Shown: positions 1 to 13,200 of the stretch, piece after piece
How the letters are laid out: the number at the start of each line of letters is the position of its first letter
Position numbering within the stretch: position 1 is the first letter of the stretch
Source of the DNA: Ailurus styani
Taxonomy: Eukaryota > Chordata > Mammalia > Carnivora > Ailuridae
NCBI GenBank assembly: GCA_002007465.1
Contig: LNAC01000109.1
Location: forward strand, 3,372,386-3,436,385
DNA: 64,000 nucleotides
Reading direction: 5' to 3'
Position numbers and translations under genes: made by a program
Notes under the pieces: model-generated
Databases searched by the model: none
The model's input: the letters and a program-made list of their open reading frames with translations, nothing else
What the model was told of the DNA's origin: nothing

Positions 1-965
1 TTAGAAACTTGGAACTGGAGATAAATAACCCCCAAAGTGAGCAAAGGTTCTAAATCAAACCATCTTTGTCCCTCCTGCTGGCCTGAGAGGCTGCCCCTGG
101 TCACCTCATACTTTGTCCAGCCGCCCCCTTTACCGCAGGATGAAAATGCAGCTTTTGGCCAATTCACTCCCTCCCTTCGGGTTGGGCTGGGACTCCCCAT
201 ACTTTGCTCTGGTCCAGTCCAGCTTGGATTCTCTACTTGCTTATCTTTCTAGTCTTTAATTGTTTTTCTCAAAAGCTCTCTTCACACACCAAGTTGCCCT
301 TCCTATGGCTCGGGCCCTGGCTGAGCTCTACATTTCCCTTTGCACAAGCTCGGGGCTTCCCAATTCACACTTGGGGACTGGAGACTGTTGGGCGGCAGCA
401 TGTATTATGGGGTACAGTCTGCCCCTCAGCTGGAGGAAGCCGGGGTCCTGCACTGTGCAGTGCGGGCTGCCCCAGAGCCAGAGCCATGTCCTTCAGCCAG
501 CCTGGAAACAGGCCCACCCCTGTCACATCACTTCCCAGCCTCCCCTACAGCTTCGGAACAAAATTACACAGGTCTGAACAAATCCTGAAGTGTTTCTGTT
601 CTTTACTAAATAAACATTTCCTTCACAGACACCAGTCCAAACTCATCACTGTCCAAACAGGAGAAGAGGCACCAGGGGCAGAAGGTAATACATGTTCCTC
701 ATCAGCGGGAATGTGAATGAACTCTGCTCGGCGGTGCCCCAAGGGTCCAGGACATGGTCCCCTCTGTCCCACAGGCATGGAGGTCTGCCAACAGGCGGGG
801 CTGTCAACAGTCAGGATGGGTTCCCACTTGCTTCTCTCCAGCAAGGCATTGGGAGGAGAACTGAGTTGAAACAGAGCCTCCTTTTCCCCTGGGTGTGTGG
901 AGGGTTTTCTGAGGCCCTGGCCATAGAATGGGCCAGGCGCCAGACAGCCACTACAGCAAACACTG
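1..965 (-). other. PRKRIP1 3' UTR and/or downstream DNA
   Basis: Non-coding sequence after the PRKRIP1 stop. No minus-strand AATAAA is present. The best alternative is ATTAAA at 255-260, without a clear GU-rich element after it, so the transcript end may lie there or beyond the window. A plus-strand AATAAA at 609-614 has no gene attached to it. No protein-like ORF or recognised repeat was found. Confidence 0.5.
255..260 (-). terminator. Possible PRKRIP1 poly(A) signal (ATTAAA)
   Basis: ATTAAA on the minus strand, about 705 nt after the stop codon. It is the only common signal variant seen in the 965 bases available. The downstream context is weak, so this is tentative. Confidence 0.25.
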
Positions 966-1075
966 TCATCGCCCCATGATGAAGCTAGGCTGCTCCTCCT
1001 CCTCCTCCTCCTCCTCCTCTGTTCCAGATGCTTCCTCAGAGCTACTGGATGGCTGCTCCTGGGACTGACTGGATC
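966..1075 (-). CDS. PRKRIP1: PRKRIP1 coding exon 6 (last), with nine-GAG repeat
   Basis: 110 nt including the TGA at 968-966, after the acceptor TTACAG. Codes a Ser/Gln-rich segment ([18 protein letters not shown]), nine consecutive GAG codons (plus-strand CTC runs at 993-1019), then QPSFIMGR. The pure GAG run is a coding microsatellite and likely length-variable. Confidence 0.94.
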
Positions 1076-1233
1076 CTGTAATCACATGACATCTGATTAA
1101 AGACATAAAAATTCACCCAGAGAACCAAAGGACACTTTAAAAATGGAGGAGCACCGAGGAGGGATTATGAACTAGTTTGACCTTGAGCAGTGCAGAGGTT
1201 AGGGGCACCCACCCCCCAAGCAGTCAAAATTCC

Positions 1234-1267
<34 letters not shown>

Positions 1268-4200
1268 TTTAAAGTAGTTCCACTCCCAGCAAGGCTTGAA
1301 CTCATGATCCTGAGATCAAGACATGAGCTGAGATCAGGTTGGATGCTTAACCAACTGAGCCACCTCGGTGCCCCTTCATATATAACTCCTGACTCCCCCA
1401 AAACAGAACTCCTAAGAGCCTACTGTTGACCGGAAGCCTTACCCGTAAGGTAAACAGTCCATTAACATATTCTGTATGCGATACATATTGCATACTGCAT
1501 TCCTACAGTTAAGTGGGCTTTAAAAAAAGTAAGCTAAAAAAAAAAAAGTAAGCTAGATAGAAGAAAATGTTAAGAAAATCAGGAAAATACATTTACAGTG
1601 CTGTACTGTAAAAAAAAAATCCACATGCATGCGGACCCACGCAGTTCACAGCCATGTCGTTCAAGGGTCAGCTGTAAGTTGTTCCCACACAGTATGCGGA
1701 GCCCCAGGAGGACCTCGCAACCATCACTCCCTCGTGCCACATCTCAGATATAAACGGTGGGTCCCAGAACTGATCTACCACTGCTGGCAGCTGGAGCTCA
1801 TCTTTGTGAAGAAGGTCCAGAAGCATCCATAAAGAGAGCCTAACACCCCATCAACTGGGCCTCACTGCTTATTTTATTTTATTTTTAAAAGATTTTATTT
1901 ATTTATTTGACACACAGAGAGACCACAAGTAGGCAGAGAGGCAGGCAGAGAGACAGGGAGAGGAGGAAGCAGGTTCCCTGCTGAGCAGAGAGCCCGATGC
2001 GGGCCTCGATCCCAGGACGCTGAGATCATGACCTGAGCCGAAAGCAGAGGCTTTAACCCACTGAGCCACCCAGGCGCCCTTATTTTATTTTTTTTAAAGA
2101 TATTTATTTACTTATTTATTTGACAGAGAGAGAGAGAGAGAGACAAAGAGAGGAAACACAAGCAGGGGGAGTGGGAGAGGGAGAAGCAGGCTTCCCGCTG
2201 GGCAGGGAACCCAACGTGGGACTAGATCCCAGGACCCTGGGATCATGACTTGAGCTGAAGGCAGACGCTTAATGACTGAACTACCTGGGCGCCCCTTATT
2301 ATTATTATTATTATTTTTTAAGTATTTATTTATTTGACAGCGAGACAGAGCGGGAGTGCACAAGCAGAGGGAGAGGGAGAAGCAAGCTCCCTGCTGCGCA
2401 GAGCCCGACATGGGACCCTGGGACCCTAGGACCCTGGGATCATGACCTGAGCTGAAGGCAGATGCTTAACCCACTGAGACACCCAGGCACCCCCCTCACT
2501 GCTTTTTAGATGTCGCTCCCCCCAACCAAGTGTGTCACTGTCACCATGGCAGGGCCATGTCCCAGCCACTACCTTAACACTTAACACTAGGCCAACAACG
2601 CTCCTACCCCAATCTCAAGCTCTCACGACAGGATTCAGAAACTATGTAGCAGAGGGCTCTGCCCACAACAAATATGCCAACTTCCCGGCTCTTCCCACAG
2701 ACCCAAAAACCTTCTGTTGACACTCCACGTGCAGCTTTGAATTCCAACGTTTCCCCGGCATGACTGTCAGTACCCACAGTGCAGCTGAGCTGGCCAAAAG
2801 CCGAGCAGAAAGACAACTTGTTCCCAGCTCCTTCTCTGCCTCCTCCTCCCCTCTCCTTGGGAGCGGGGGCAGTGGGCAAGAGTTGTAACAGGAGAGCCAG
2901 ACCCCACAGAGGCAGCCCTGTCCTCCAGCCCCTTGCAGGCACCGCAGGCTCCCTAGGCCCACCAATAGGCCTCCTCCCTGCAGATGTGCAAGAACTCGCT
3001 CCAGCACCCCCAGAGCCCCCAGGGACCCAGAGCTTTGCTACTGCTGTCGTCACAGGGTCAGACAGACAGGCTTCAAGGTGGGAGGCCTGGGGTGCCAGGC
3101 ACAGTCTACAATTCACCCTCACACCCCAGGGTGGGCCACTAGAGAGCACCCATGGCAATGGCTGGAAACCATCTCTCAGATTTAGTTTCGTTACTCAAGG
3201 GTATTTCTCCTTCTCCCCAACCTCATGCCAAAAGGAATAAGAAGTTTCAAAAGTACAGTGAGCATGTTTTATTTTTTAAGGTTTATGTATTTATCTTAGG
3301 GGGGAAGGGGCAGAGAAAGAATCTCAAGCAGACACTGCACTGAGCAGGGAGGCCGACATGGGGCTCAATCTCACAACCCTGAGATCATGACCTGAACCAA
3401 AACCAAGAGTCAGACATTCAACCGACAGTCGGCAAGGCACCCTGAGCATGTTTTAATAACTAGTATTTGTAGAAAACCTCTTACATGGGGGCACCTGGGT
3501 GGCTCAATGGTTAAGCATCTTCCTTCAGCTCAGGTCATGATCTCCAGGTCCTAGGACTGAGCCCTGCATCAGGCTCCCAGCTTACCAGCGAGTCTGCTTC
3601 TCCCTCTCCCTCTGCCTCTCTCCATGCTTGTGCTGTCTCTCTCAAATGAATAAATAAAATCTTAAAACAAAACAAAACAAACCCCCCAAAAAACCTCTTA
3701 GGTGCCAGGCACATGCTAAGTCATTCCATACACCACCTTGTTTCATTCTAACAGAAATCTATGAGATAGGGCCACCTGGATGGTTCAGTCAGTGGAGCGT
3801 GTGACTCTTCATCTCAGGTTTGTGAGTTCAAGCCCCACGTTGGGTGTAGAGATTACTTAAAGAGAGAAATTGAGGGCGCCTGGGTGGCTCTGGGTTAAAG
3901 CCTCTGCTTTCGGCTCAGGTCATGATCTCAGCGTCCTGGGATCGAGGCCCGCATCGGGCTCTCTGCTCAGCAGGGAGCCTGCTTCCTCCTCTCCCTGTCT
4001 CTCTGCCTGCCTCTCTGCCTACTTGTAATCTCTCTCTCTGTGAGAGAGATATAAAGTAAATAAATAGATATAAAGTAAATAAATAAAATATTTAAAAAAA
4101 AAAAAAGAAATCGAAGAGACAAGTACCACTACTCCTGATCCATTTTACAGATGAGGAATGGAGTTCACAGAGGTTATGTAACTTGTTATCAAGGTCTCAT

Positions 4201-7200
4201 AATCACTAAGAATCAGGACTCTGACCTGGACTGACTCTCTAGGCCTCTGCCAAACCGTGCTTGCAGAAGTGCACAAGGAAACTGAGGCAAAAGGAAAACA
4301 CAGTGGAGATGGGGGTGAGGTGGGCACACTGAATGGATAAGCAAAATGTAGTCTGCACACAGCGCAATATCACTCAGCATTAAAAAGAAGGGCATTGTGA
4401 CACTGCCACGACATGGATGAACCTTGAGGACATTACGTTCAGTGAAATATGGCAGCCACGGAGACAGACACCTGTGATTCCAATGCACAGAGAGAGAGTA
4501 ACGTGGTGGTTGCTAGGGGGAGGAGGAAGAGGGAGTTAGTGTTTAATTAGGTACAGTTTCCATTTTTCAAGATGAAGAGTTCTGGGGATGGACAGTGGTG
4601 ACGGCTACACAACAGTGTGAATGCACTCAACGCCACTGAGCTGTCACCTAAAAATAGTTAAGACGGTACATGTTATGCATATTTTTACAATACAAAAAGA
4701 AAAAATAGAGAAAAGGAAAAAGAAAAACCATGCATGCCATGGAAAGATGGAGTGAAAAACTAGAGATGCATCAAAAACCTGGCTCCGAGCCCCCAGACAC
4801 TAGGCCAGTAACCCCGAGCTCCCTGAGCACGCACAGAAAAGGATGCTATATCTATGGCATGTGGTGTGACTGGTCCGAAGCTTGGGCCCTCAGTCTCGAC
4901 GCTGAAGGCCAAGGAGAACAGGGTCGTTGCCACTTGTAGCCCATTCCCTGTATACCAGCGGGGGACCCTGCTCTAGAACTTGGGCTCCAAGGTGGAAACT
5001 GCTGATGATCTGCTTTGTTCCATAACTTAGTCATACTCTGTCTGCCTCAAGGTTCTCTAAGAACCACCAACCTCTGCATAGGTCTGAACACAGCAGGACG
5101 GGTGCACAGGATTTGATCTTCAACTTGAATCTTAAAGAAACAGTAAAACACTGACTTGGATGCCTGTGCAATGGGTGCTCTGGATGCCTGAGACGCTGAC
5201 TACAAGAGGAGGCTCAAATCATCCTTAGTGATTGAAAAGCCTTTGGAAATGGGGTATTTCACCTAACAGTAAACACAACTGATGCATATGTGTAGGAAAC
5301 ATGCCAGGGCCTAGAAACGTCACTCTCAAGAAGGAGAAGCCTATGAGTCTGGTGCACACTCAAGTCCTCTGGTAATTTGACAAAGTTATTTCACTTGCTC
5401 ATTCTTTCAACATAATAAACAAAAAATAAAGTGTTTATTACTACTATGTTTAATATCAAGGACACAGGAATCAAAAAGAAGCCGTCCCAAATTAAAACAA
5501 GAGTTAGACACCACAACACAGACTAAAATGGCTAAAACTAAACACACTGACACTGCTACTTGCTGGCGAGGATGTGGAGGACAGCAGCTCCTGTTCACTG
5601 CTGGTGGGAGTGCAAGATGGTCCAGCTGCTCTAGGAGCCAGTCTGTCAGTTTCTTACACAAAGAAGCACACTCTTATCACAGGACCCAGCAATCACCCTC
5701 AGCTGATCTGAAAACACCCACACGAAAGTCATGACATAGATGTTTGCAGCAGCTTTCTTCATAAATCACCTGAAGTAGGATGCAATCCAAATGTCCTTCA
5801 AAAGGTGAATGGATAAACAAACTGTGGCATACCTGTACGATGGAATACCATTCCACAACAAAAAGGAATGAGCTATGAGGCCGGGAAAAAGCATGGATGG
5901 ATCTTAAATGCATTTTCCTAAGTGCAAGAAGCCAGTTGTAAAGGCTACATGTTGTAGGACTCTAATTATACGGCATTATGGAAAATGGTGAACAGACGGG
6001 TAGTTGCCAGGGACTGTGGGTGGGAGGAGGCTGGAGGTGAAGCACGGGATTCTTTTTAAGGCAGTGAAACGATTCCGTAGGATACTGTAATAGTGGATAC
6101 AGGATGCCATGCATTTGTCAAAACTCACAGAACTTTATAGCACGAAGAATAAATCATAATGTATACAACCTTAAACAGTTATTTAGGACCCCAGGACGAA
6201 TGCAAAAGGTGACACATGAATCCAACCCCATAACAAATGGATGAAACTACTTCTGTGAAGGGGGTGGGGGGACAAGTGCTGCCCTAAGAATTCTGGAAAT
6301 AGTGGAGTCTGTATGACCAAAGGCAAAGGAACTGTACCGAACACTGGACTCTGGCTGATAAAACTGTTCTGCACAGGTAACAGGTTAATAATTCTGAAGC
6401 CACTATCCACAGGCACTGGAACTGGACAACTGAATAAATGAATGGTGGAGGGTAGAGGCCAGGTTCCTCACTGTCAGAGTGCGAGGTTATGGGCAAATAA
6501 GCTGGAATGAGGCCGGAGGCTCATGATGGAAAGCTGGAATGATCCATGTGGCAATGGATCAAAATTGGAGACATCAGTATAAACTCAAGACTTAGAGTAA
6601 TAGAGATCAATACAGATGGTTATGTATAGAAATATCTATAAATATCTGTAAACACACTGGTTAGTACATGTGCCTATTTCCTTGTTCTATCAGTTAAGGG
6701 GGCTTACAAACAACACCCCAGCAGCAAAGAACATGCCTGACCCCCAGATCTTGGTTTCTAAAACCATTCCCTAATAAAGCGAACCAAAAGTCCTTGGAGA
6801 AATGGCTGGTTCTGGGTCTGGGGCAGGAAATGTAAATCTGGAATAGCTTATAGTGCCAGAAAGTAAGGATGTGCTTAAAAAAAAAAAGAAAAAAAAAAAA
6901 AGTCCAAATCTCATAATGAAGGGAGTATGTAAAGGGGCCACAGAAGCCAAAGGAAAGAGACCCCCATGACCAAAGCTGGAACAATCTAAGCAACAAAATA
7001 AATAAGGTGGTACTAGATTCAACCTAAAGTACAAAATAAATATCCACAAGTCCATACTGATATAAATAACAGGGGAGAAGAGATCAGTGCAGAAGAATTT
7101 CAAATAATTCATGTAGTTACTCCACCCTCACAGAGAAGGTGCAATAACCCCTCACTCTCTAAGTGTGGGCGGCATGTAGTGACTTCTTTCCAAAAAGTAT

Positions 7201-10200
7201 AGCATGGGAAAGGGGAAAAACAGAGTGAATTTACAGTAGACAATCCTGATAGGCCCTGCCTCAGCCAGGTGATCAAGGTTAGCACATCAACAGAGCAAGT
7301 CATCTTGACAGTATACAGCTTTGATATAATGTGATTAAGAATGGAACTTTATCTGTGTGACCTTCCTCCCCAAAGTAAGTAACTCCAGTCTAATCAGGAG
7401 AAAAATATCAGACAAATCCCAATTGAGGGACATTCTACAGGACACCCAATCCTCCAAACTCTCAAATGCATCAAAAACAAGCAAGTCTGAGAAACTGTCA
7501 CAGCTAACAGAAGCCTAAGGATTCGTGGTGATTAAATGCAATGTGATATCATCAATGGGATTCTGAAACAAGAAAAAGGCATTAGGTAAAAACTAAGGAA
7601 CTCTGAATAAAGTAGAGACTTCAGCTAATATATCTATCAATACTGGTTTATTAATTGTGATAAAATGGTTAACTTCAGATGCTAATAAAAGGGAAAGCTG
7701 GGGGCGCCTGGGTGGCTCAGTGGGTTAAAGCCTCTGCTTTCGGCTCAGGTCATGATCTCAGCGTCCTGGGATCGAGGCCCGCATCGGGCTCTCTGCTCAG
7801 CAGGGAGCCTGCTTCCTCCTCTCCCTGTCTCTCTGCCTGCCTCTCTGCCTACTTGTAATCTCTCTCTGTGTGTCAAATAAATAAATAAAATCTTTTTTTT
7901 AAAAAAAAGGGAAAGCTGGATATGGTAATCCTTTGGACTACACTATCTCTGGACTTCTCCTATAAATCTAAAACCATTCTAAGAGTTTTTAATTAAAAGA
8001 AAAGAAAAGAAAAAAGACACTGCCCTACACTCATGGAACTGGATTTTATAGCTGAATCCTGTTGGGGAGGAAGAATTTGCTCTGCCCTTCGAGGCCCTTC
8101 TAGTTGGACTAAGAATCAAACTGACATGAGACAGTGATAGGAGAAAATCAAATTTAGTTTTTTATGTATGGGGAATCCAGACAGACACAAACTTCCAAAA
8201 ACAAGCAACAGGAAGGCTTAAGTGACATTCTGAGCATAGGAGAGGGGTAGGAGTCTGAGGATACAAAGAGGCGGAAGACCATTAGCAGGAAGGTAATAGG
8301 AGATGTTTGGAAAACAAAGGTTGCCCTATCGTGCAGATAATTTCTTAGGTAAAGAGTAATCTCTATTAATAGCTCTCTTCCTGGTACAGCAGGCAGTTGA
8401 GGGGGAGGTAAAGAGCTTTTCCTGAATCCGCTGGGTTTTGACTGCCTCTAACTCCTGAAAATTAGTAACAGGAAACCTTACCAAAATGGAGTTGAGGGGT
8501 GTTGGCATCCTACCCTCACCATCAGCTGCAGACCCAATGAGAAAAGATGGACTCGATCTTTTATGTGGATACTACTCTACTATCCAGGTGGAAAAAGGAA
8601 TGCTTTCCATGTACGCCCCCACCCCAAAAGTTCAGCCAATGAGAAGCCACCATACTTGGAATTCCCAGTTTACTACACTGAACTTTTACCCCTTTTCTTC
8701 CCAACATACTCCTTTTCTCCTCAAAAAGCACTACTTCAGGGTACCTGGATGGCTCAGTTGATGAAACATCTGCCTTCAGCTCAGGTCAGGATCCCAGGGT
8801 CCTGGGAATGAGCCCTGCATTGGGTTCACTGCTCAGCAGGGAGTCTGATTCTCCCTCTCCCTCTGCCTACCCCCACCCCTGCTCATGCTTGCTTGCTCTC
8901 TCTCACTAATAAATAAAATCTTAAAAAAAAAAAAAAAAGCACTACCTCTCCTTTGTTCTCTAGACTTGCCTGTGGTTTGGAAATAGCTTGTTTATATCAG
9001 ACTGCAATTCTTTTATTCCTGAATAACTCCCTTTTTGATGGTAAAGTAACCGGCAATTCTTATGTTTAAGGTTAACAAACTCAAAAATAATGTTCATGCC
9101 AATGTGGCCCGTCTTGGGGCAGCCTGCCATTGGCTCCTTCAGGAGATAACTACATTATGTGATTCAGTGGATTCTCTAAACCAAGTAAGTAAGTGCACAG
9201 CCCTCTGGTAGCAAGGTGAAGGGAAAGGCTAGATTGGTTAGGTTGGGGAGGGAGGGTAGAAAAGGCTTTACAAAGAGAGAAAACAGTGCAAGAGGAAGGT
9301 GCAGGATGACTAGAAGCTCTTTGGGCAGATGGGGAGTCAAGTAGCAAGAAAAAGGAAAGAGCACAGAGCCCTGAGCATGTGAAGCAAGGGGGAAGAACAG
9401 AGGTGTACACCTGGCAGGGATGCAGAGACCCGGGAATGCAGGAGTTCCTGATTAGATTCCAAACAGGGACACCCTGGGGGTAAGTGCAATGGACAGTGGA
9501 GACACATTACCTGGGTTCCAATCATGCCCCGTCCCTCCCTCTAGCTCTGTTCGGTGCCTACAGTCCCTCAACTGTAAAATGGGGATAACACCACTGCCTA
9601 CCTGTATCTCAGGGCCACTGGGAAGATAATATTAATATTCACAAAGCACTTACAGCTGGGAGTACATAGTAAATATTCAGTAAGTGTTAGCTATTGTTAT
9701 TATATAGTTTTTTTTTTAAGTAAACTCTACCCCCAACATAGGGCTTGAACTCACAACCCCTGAAATAAGAGTCTCATGCTCCGCCAACTGAGCCAGCCAG
9801 GTGCCCCTGTTATTATATAAAATTAAAAAAGAAGAACAAGTCAGGGCGCCTGGGTGGCTCAGTGGGTTAAAGCCTCTGCTTTTGGCTCAGGTCATGATCT
9901 CAGGGTCCTGGGATCGAGGCCCACATCGGGCTCCCTGCTCAGTGGGGAGCCTGCTTCCCCCTCTCTCTGTGCCTGCCTCTCTGCCTACTTGTGATCTGAT
10001 CTGTGTCAAATAAATAAATAAATCTTAAAAAAAAAAAAAAAGGGCGCCTGGGTGGCTCAGTGGGTTAAAGCCTCTGCNNNNNNNNNNNNNNNNNNNNNNN
10101 NNNNNNNNNNNNNNNNNNNNNNNNNNNNNNNNNNNNNNNNNNNNNNNNNNNNNNNNNNNNNNNNNNNNNNNNNNNNNNNNNNNNNNNNNNNNNNNNNNNN

Positions 10201-13200
10201 NNNNNNNNNNNNNNNNNNNNNNNNNNNNNNNNNNNNNNNNNNNNNNNNNNCCCCCCCCAACAGCAAACCAAGACTTAATTACACTTTCAATCTATCCCAG
10301 GAATGTGACTTTTTAAAATAGACCTTTTTAAAATTTTTTTTTAATTTATTTTTTTTAATTTTTTTAAAAAAGATTTTATTTATTTATTTGACACAGAGAG
10401 AGAGATTACAAGTAGGCAGAGAGGCAGGCAGAGAGACAGGGAGAGGAGGAAGCAGGCTCCCTGCTGAGCAGAGAGCCCGATGCGGGCCTCGATCCCAGGA
10501 CCCTGAGATCATGACCTGAGCTGAAAGCAGAGGCTTTAACCCACTGAGCCATCCAGGCGCCCAATAGACCTTTTTTTAAATTTTATTAATTTGACGGAGG
10601 GAGAGAGAGAGATCACAAGTAAGCAGAGGCAGGCAGAGAGAGGGGGGAAGCAGGCTCCCCACTGAGCAGAGAGCCCGATGTGGGGCTCGATCCCAGACCC
10701 CAAGATCATGACCTGAGCCTGAGCCGAAGGCAGAGGCTTAACCCACTGAGTCACCCAGGCGCCCCAGGAATGTGACTTTTTAACAGTTGAACTGAAATTT
10801 CCTGATCAACACTAGAGAGCTTATATGCATGACAAAAACCCTGCCATTAATTTCTTGCCCCACCCTCCTTCCAATAAAAACTTCCTTTTTAATACCTCCA
10901 GGGGGCATCTCTCTACTTGCTAGATGGGATGCTGTCTGACTCATGAATTGCTTAATAAAACCAATTAGATCCTTAGATTTACTAGGATGAAATTTGGTTT
11001 TTAACAATAAGCAAAAGAACAAATGACCGTCTAATCTCTGTTTTAACAAGAGCTTTGGGGGTTGGACACAGGTGGGAGAAGTGGGGGCTGGGCTGGAAAG
11101 AGAGTAGAGGAGGCTGCTACCCTGGTTCTGCCAGATCTGGATCCGGATCTTTGTGCAGTTTTTACTAAACCCCCAATGAGACTGGGACTGCTTTTGAAGT
11201 CACATTCTTATCCGCATGCAGGAATAACTTTTAAAAGCCAGTGCTGGCAAGGATACAGTAGAAGTGGACGTGGTTGCACATGTTAATGGCAGTAATAACT
11301 GGTACGACTCCTCTGGAAGAAATGTATTTCAAGAGTCATTAAATCTTTTTATACTCTGTGATCTAGTAATTCCCACTGCTGGAAATTTGTCTTAAGGAAA
11401 TAAACCATAAAGGGGGAAGGAAGACAGGTACATAATATTCACTAAAAAGTGACTTCTAAAGAAGACAAAAATGATCGATCTAATGTCTAACAAAAGGCAA
11501 AGAGGTGTACTGCAGCATGACAACTGATGGATACCATCAGTCACTGAACAAATGACGAAGGACCGGAAATGCTTACAGTATTAAATGAAATAAGCAAAAA
11601 GGAAAACTATTCATAGACTACACAAATGACATGCACATGCAGGGAGAGACAAAGCAAATGGACAGAAAGGAGATTTATTAGGATAATATCTGAGCTGTTT
11701 GCATTACTGTTACACTACTGTTACTACTGTTTATATAATATTTTAATACCCAGGAATCTGAGATTTTATTCAAGTATTTTCGGAATACCAGGTAAATGTC
11801 ACTGAGTGTAACTGAAACTGATTTATTTACTTTTTAAAGTTTATTTGTTTTTGTAATCTCTACACCAACATGGGGCTTGAACCCATGATCCAGAGATTAA
11901 TCAAGAGTCACATGCTCTTCTGAGTCAGCCAGGTGCCCCAAACGGATATTAACTTTTTAGAAAAACAAATGAAAGAACAGACTAAGAAAAAAATCCTTCC
12001 TTGTACTACAGAATTGTAAGGGCATGGGGAAATATTTATGAGACAATGTTATGTGATGAAATTAGAACTATAAATACAGTATTTACATAAAGAGGCTTAT
12101 GTGATATATATTTAAAAATGGAAATAGAAGAAATGTCATCCAAAATGTTAAAATGACTGTTTTTAGTAAGGATTATAAATTTTTGACTTTATTCTTTTAT
12201 GCATATTCCAAAAACTTCTAAAATGATCATATGCTATCTTTATTCTCTCCCTCTCTTTTTTAAAAAAGATTTTATTTATTTATTTGAGAGGCGGGGGTGG
12301 GGGCGGGAGGGAAGGGCAGAGCGAATAGACTCCCTCCTGAACAGGGAGGCTGATGTAAGGCTTGGGCCCTTGGGATCATGACCTGAGCCAAAGACAGACA
12401 CTTAACCGACTAAGTCACCCAGGGACCCCCTATTAGCTTTATTCTCAAAAGGCACAAAGCATACGGATAGTTTTCCAACATAGCACATATAAGAATTTGG
12501 ACACTGAAACAACAGTTCAATCTAAAACATATACTGAGTAACTTCCGAACACCAGATACCAGTTGAGAGAGGAGTCTTATTTGGGGCAATTCTGTCCCCC
12601 CACGGCCCTCCCATCAAGAACATTTGGCAAAGTCTGGAGACATTTTTGACTGTCAGTAACCAGGGGACGGTGGGCACTACTGGCATCTAGTGGGCAGAAT
12701 TAACAGTGAACAGGATACAGCCCCTCACAACAAAGAATTCTTCCGCCCAAAATGCTGATAGTGCTGAGCATGACCAACTGCTCTCAATGTACCTCGTCAC
12801 AAATCACCTGAGGCCACCCTAGGTTTTTTTGGTGGGCAGTCCTGTTAGGATAAGTAACACTAGTTTGGGGAGTTCCAGGTTTCAAAATAATCCACACTGG
12901 CTTAAAGATATCCCATGGGGTCATTCCCTGGGCATCTTCACTGAATTACTGGACCAGTGTGGACAACAAACGGGGATAGTTTCTCTCCGACAGCAAAACG
13001 GAAGGCCTAGCCAGCTGTCCCTGACTACTTTTCAGAAGGGCTTAAAAAGCAGGAGTGATTTTCCGTCCAAGTTCCTCAAGAACACAATGGTGCACTGAAG
13101 CCACCTTGTGGCCCAGCGCAGTATCACCACACTAAGTTTCTCTGCATTTCAACCACACAGCAAGAAAATCTATTTTCTCTTTCACAAAGTGAAAAACGGG

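Larger units (their letters stand above)
1172..1677 (-). mobile_element. Tigger2-like DNA transposon remnant, interrupted by a SINE
   Basis: In reverse complement it begins with the diagnostic CTGACCCTTGAAC end and has the internal stretch CAGTAGGCT, then GGGGAGTCA further on, matching Tigger-family non-autonomous copies from memory. A short CAN-SINE at 1262-1374 splits it. There is no transposase ORF. Confidence 0.65.

Noticed and set aside
204..716. 170-residue plus-strand ORF, with AATAAA at 609-614
   Set aside because: Low-complexity composition, overlapped by other frames, antisense to the PRKRIP1 3' region; no known protein recognised.
1888..2494. Regularly repeated blocks that could suggest a CRISPR or satellite array
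   Set aside because: The repeats are dispersed SINEs with A-tails and target-site duplications; there are no equal spacers and the genome is mammalian.
9844..10077. tRNA-like sequences with A/B-box-like motifs (here and in every CAN-SINE head)
   Set aside because: These are tRNA-Lys-derived SINE heads with no intact cloverleaf; not tRNA genes.
10052..10321. 89-, 69- and 68-residue ORFs over the 173-N gap
   Set aside because: Mostly undefined residues; the flanks are SINE sequence.
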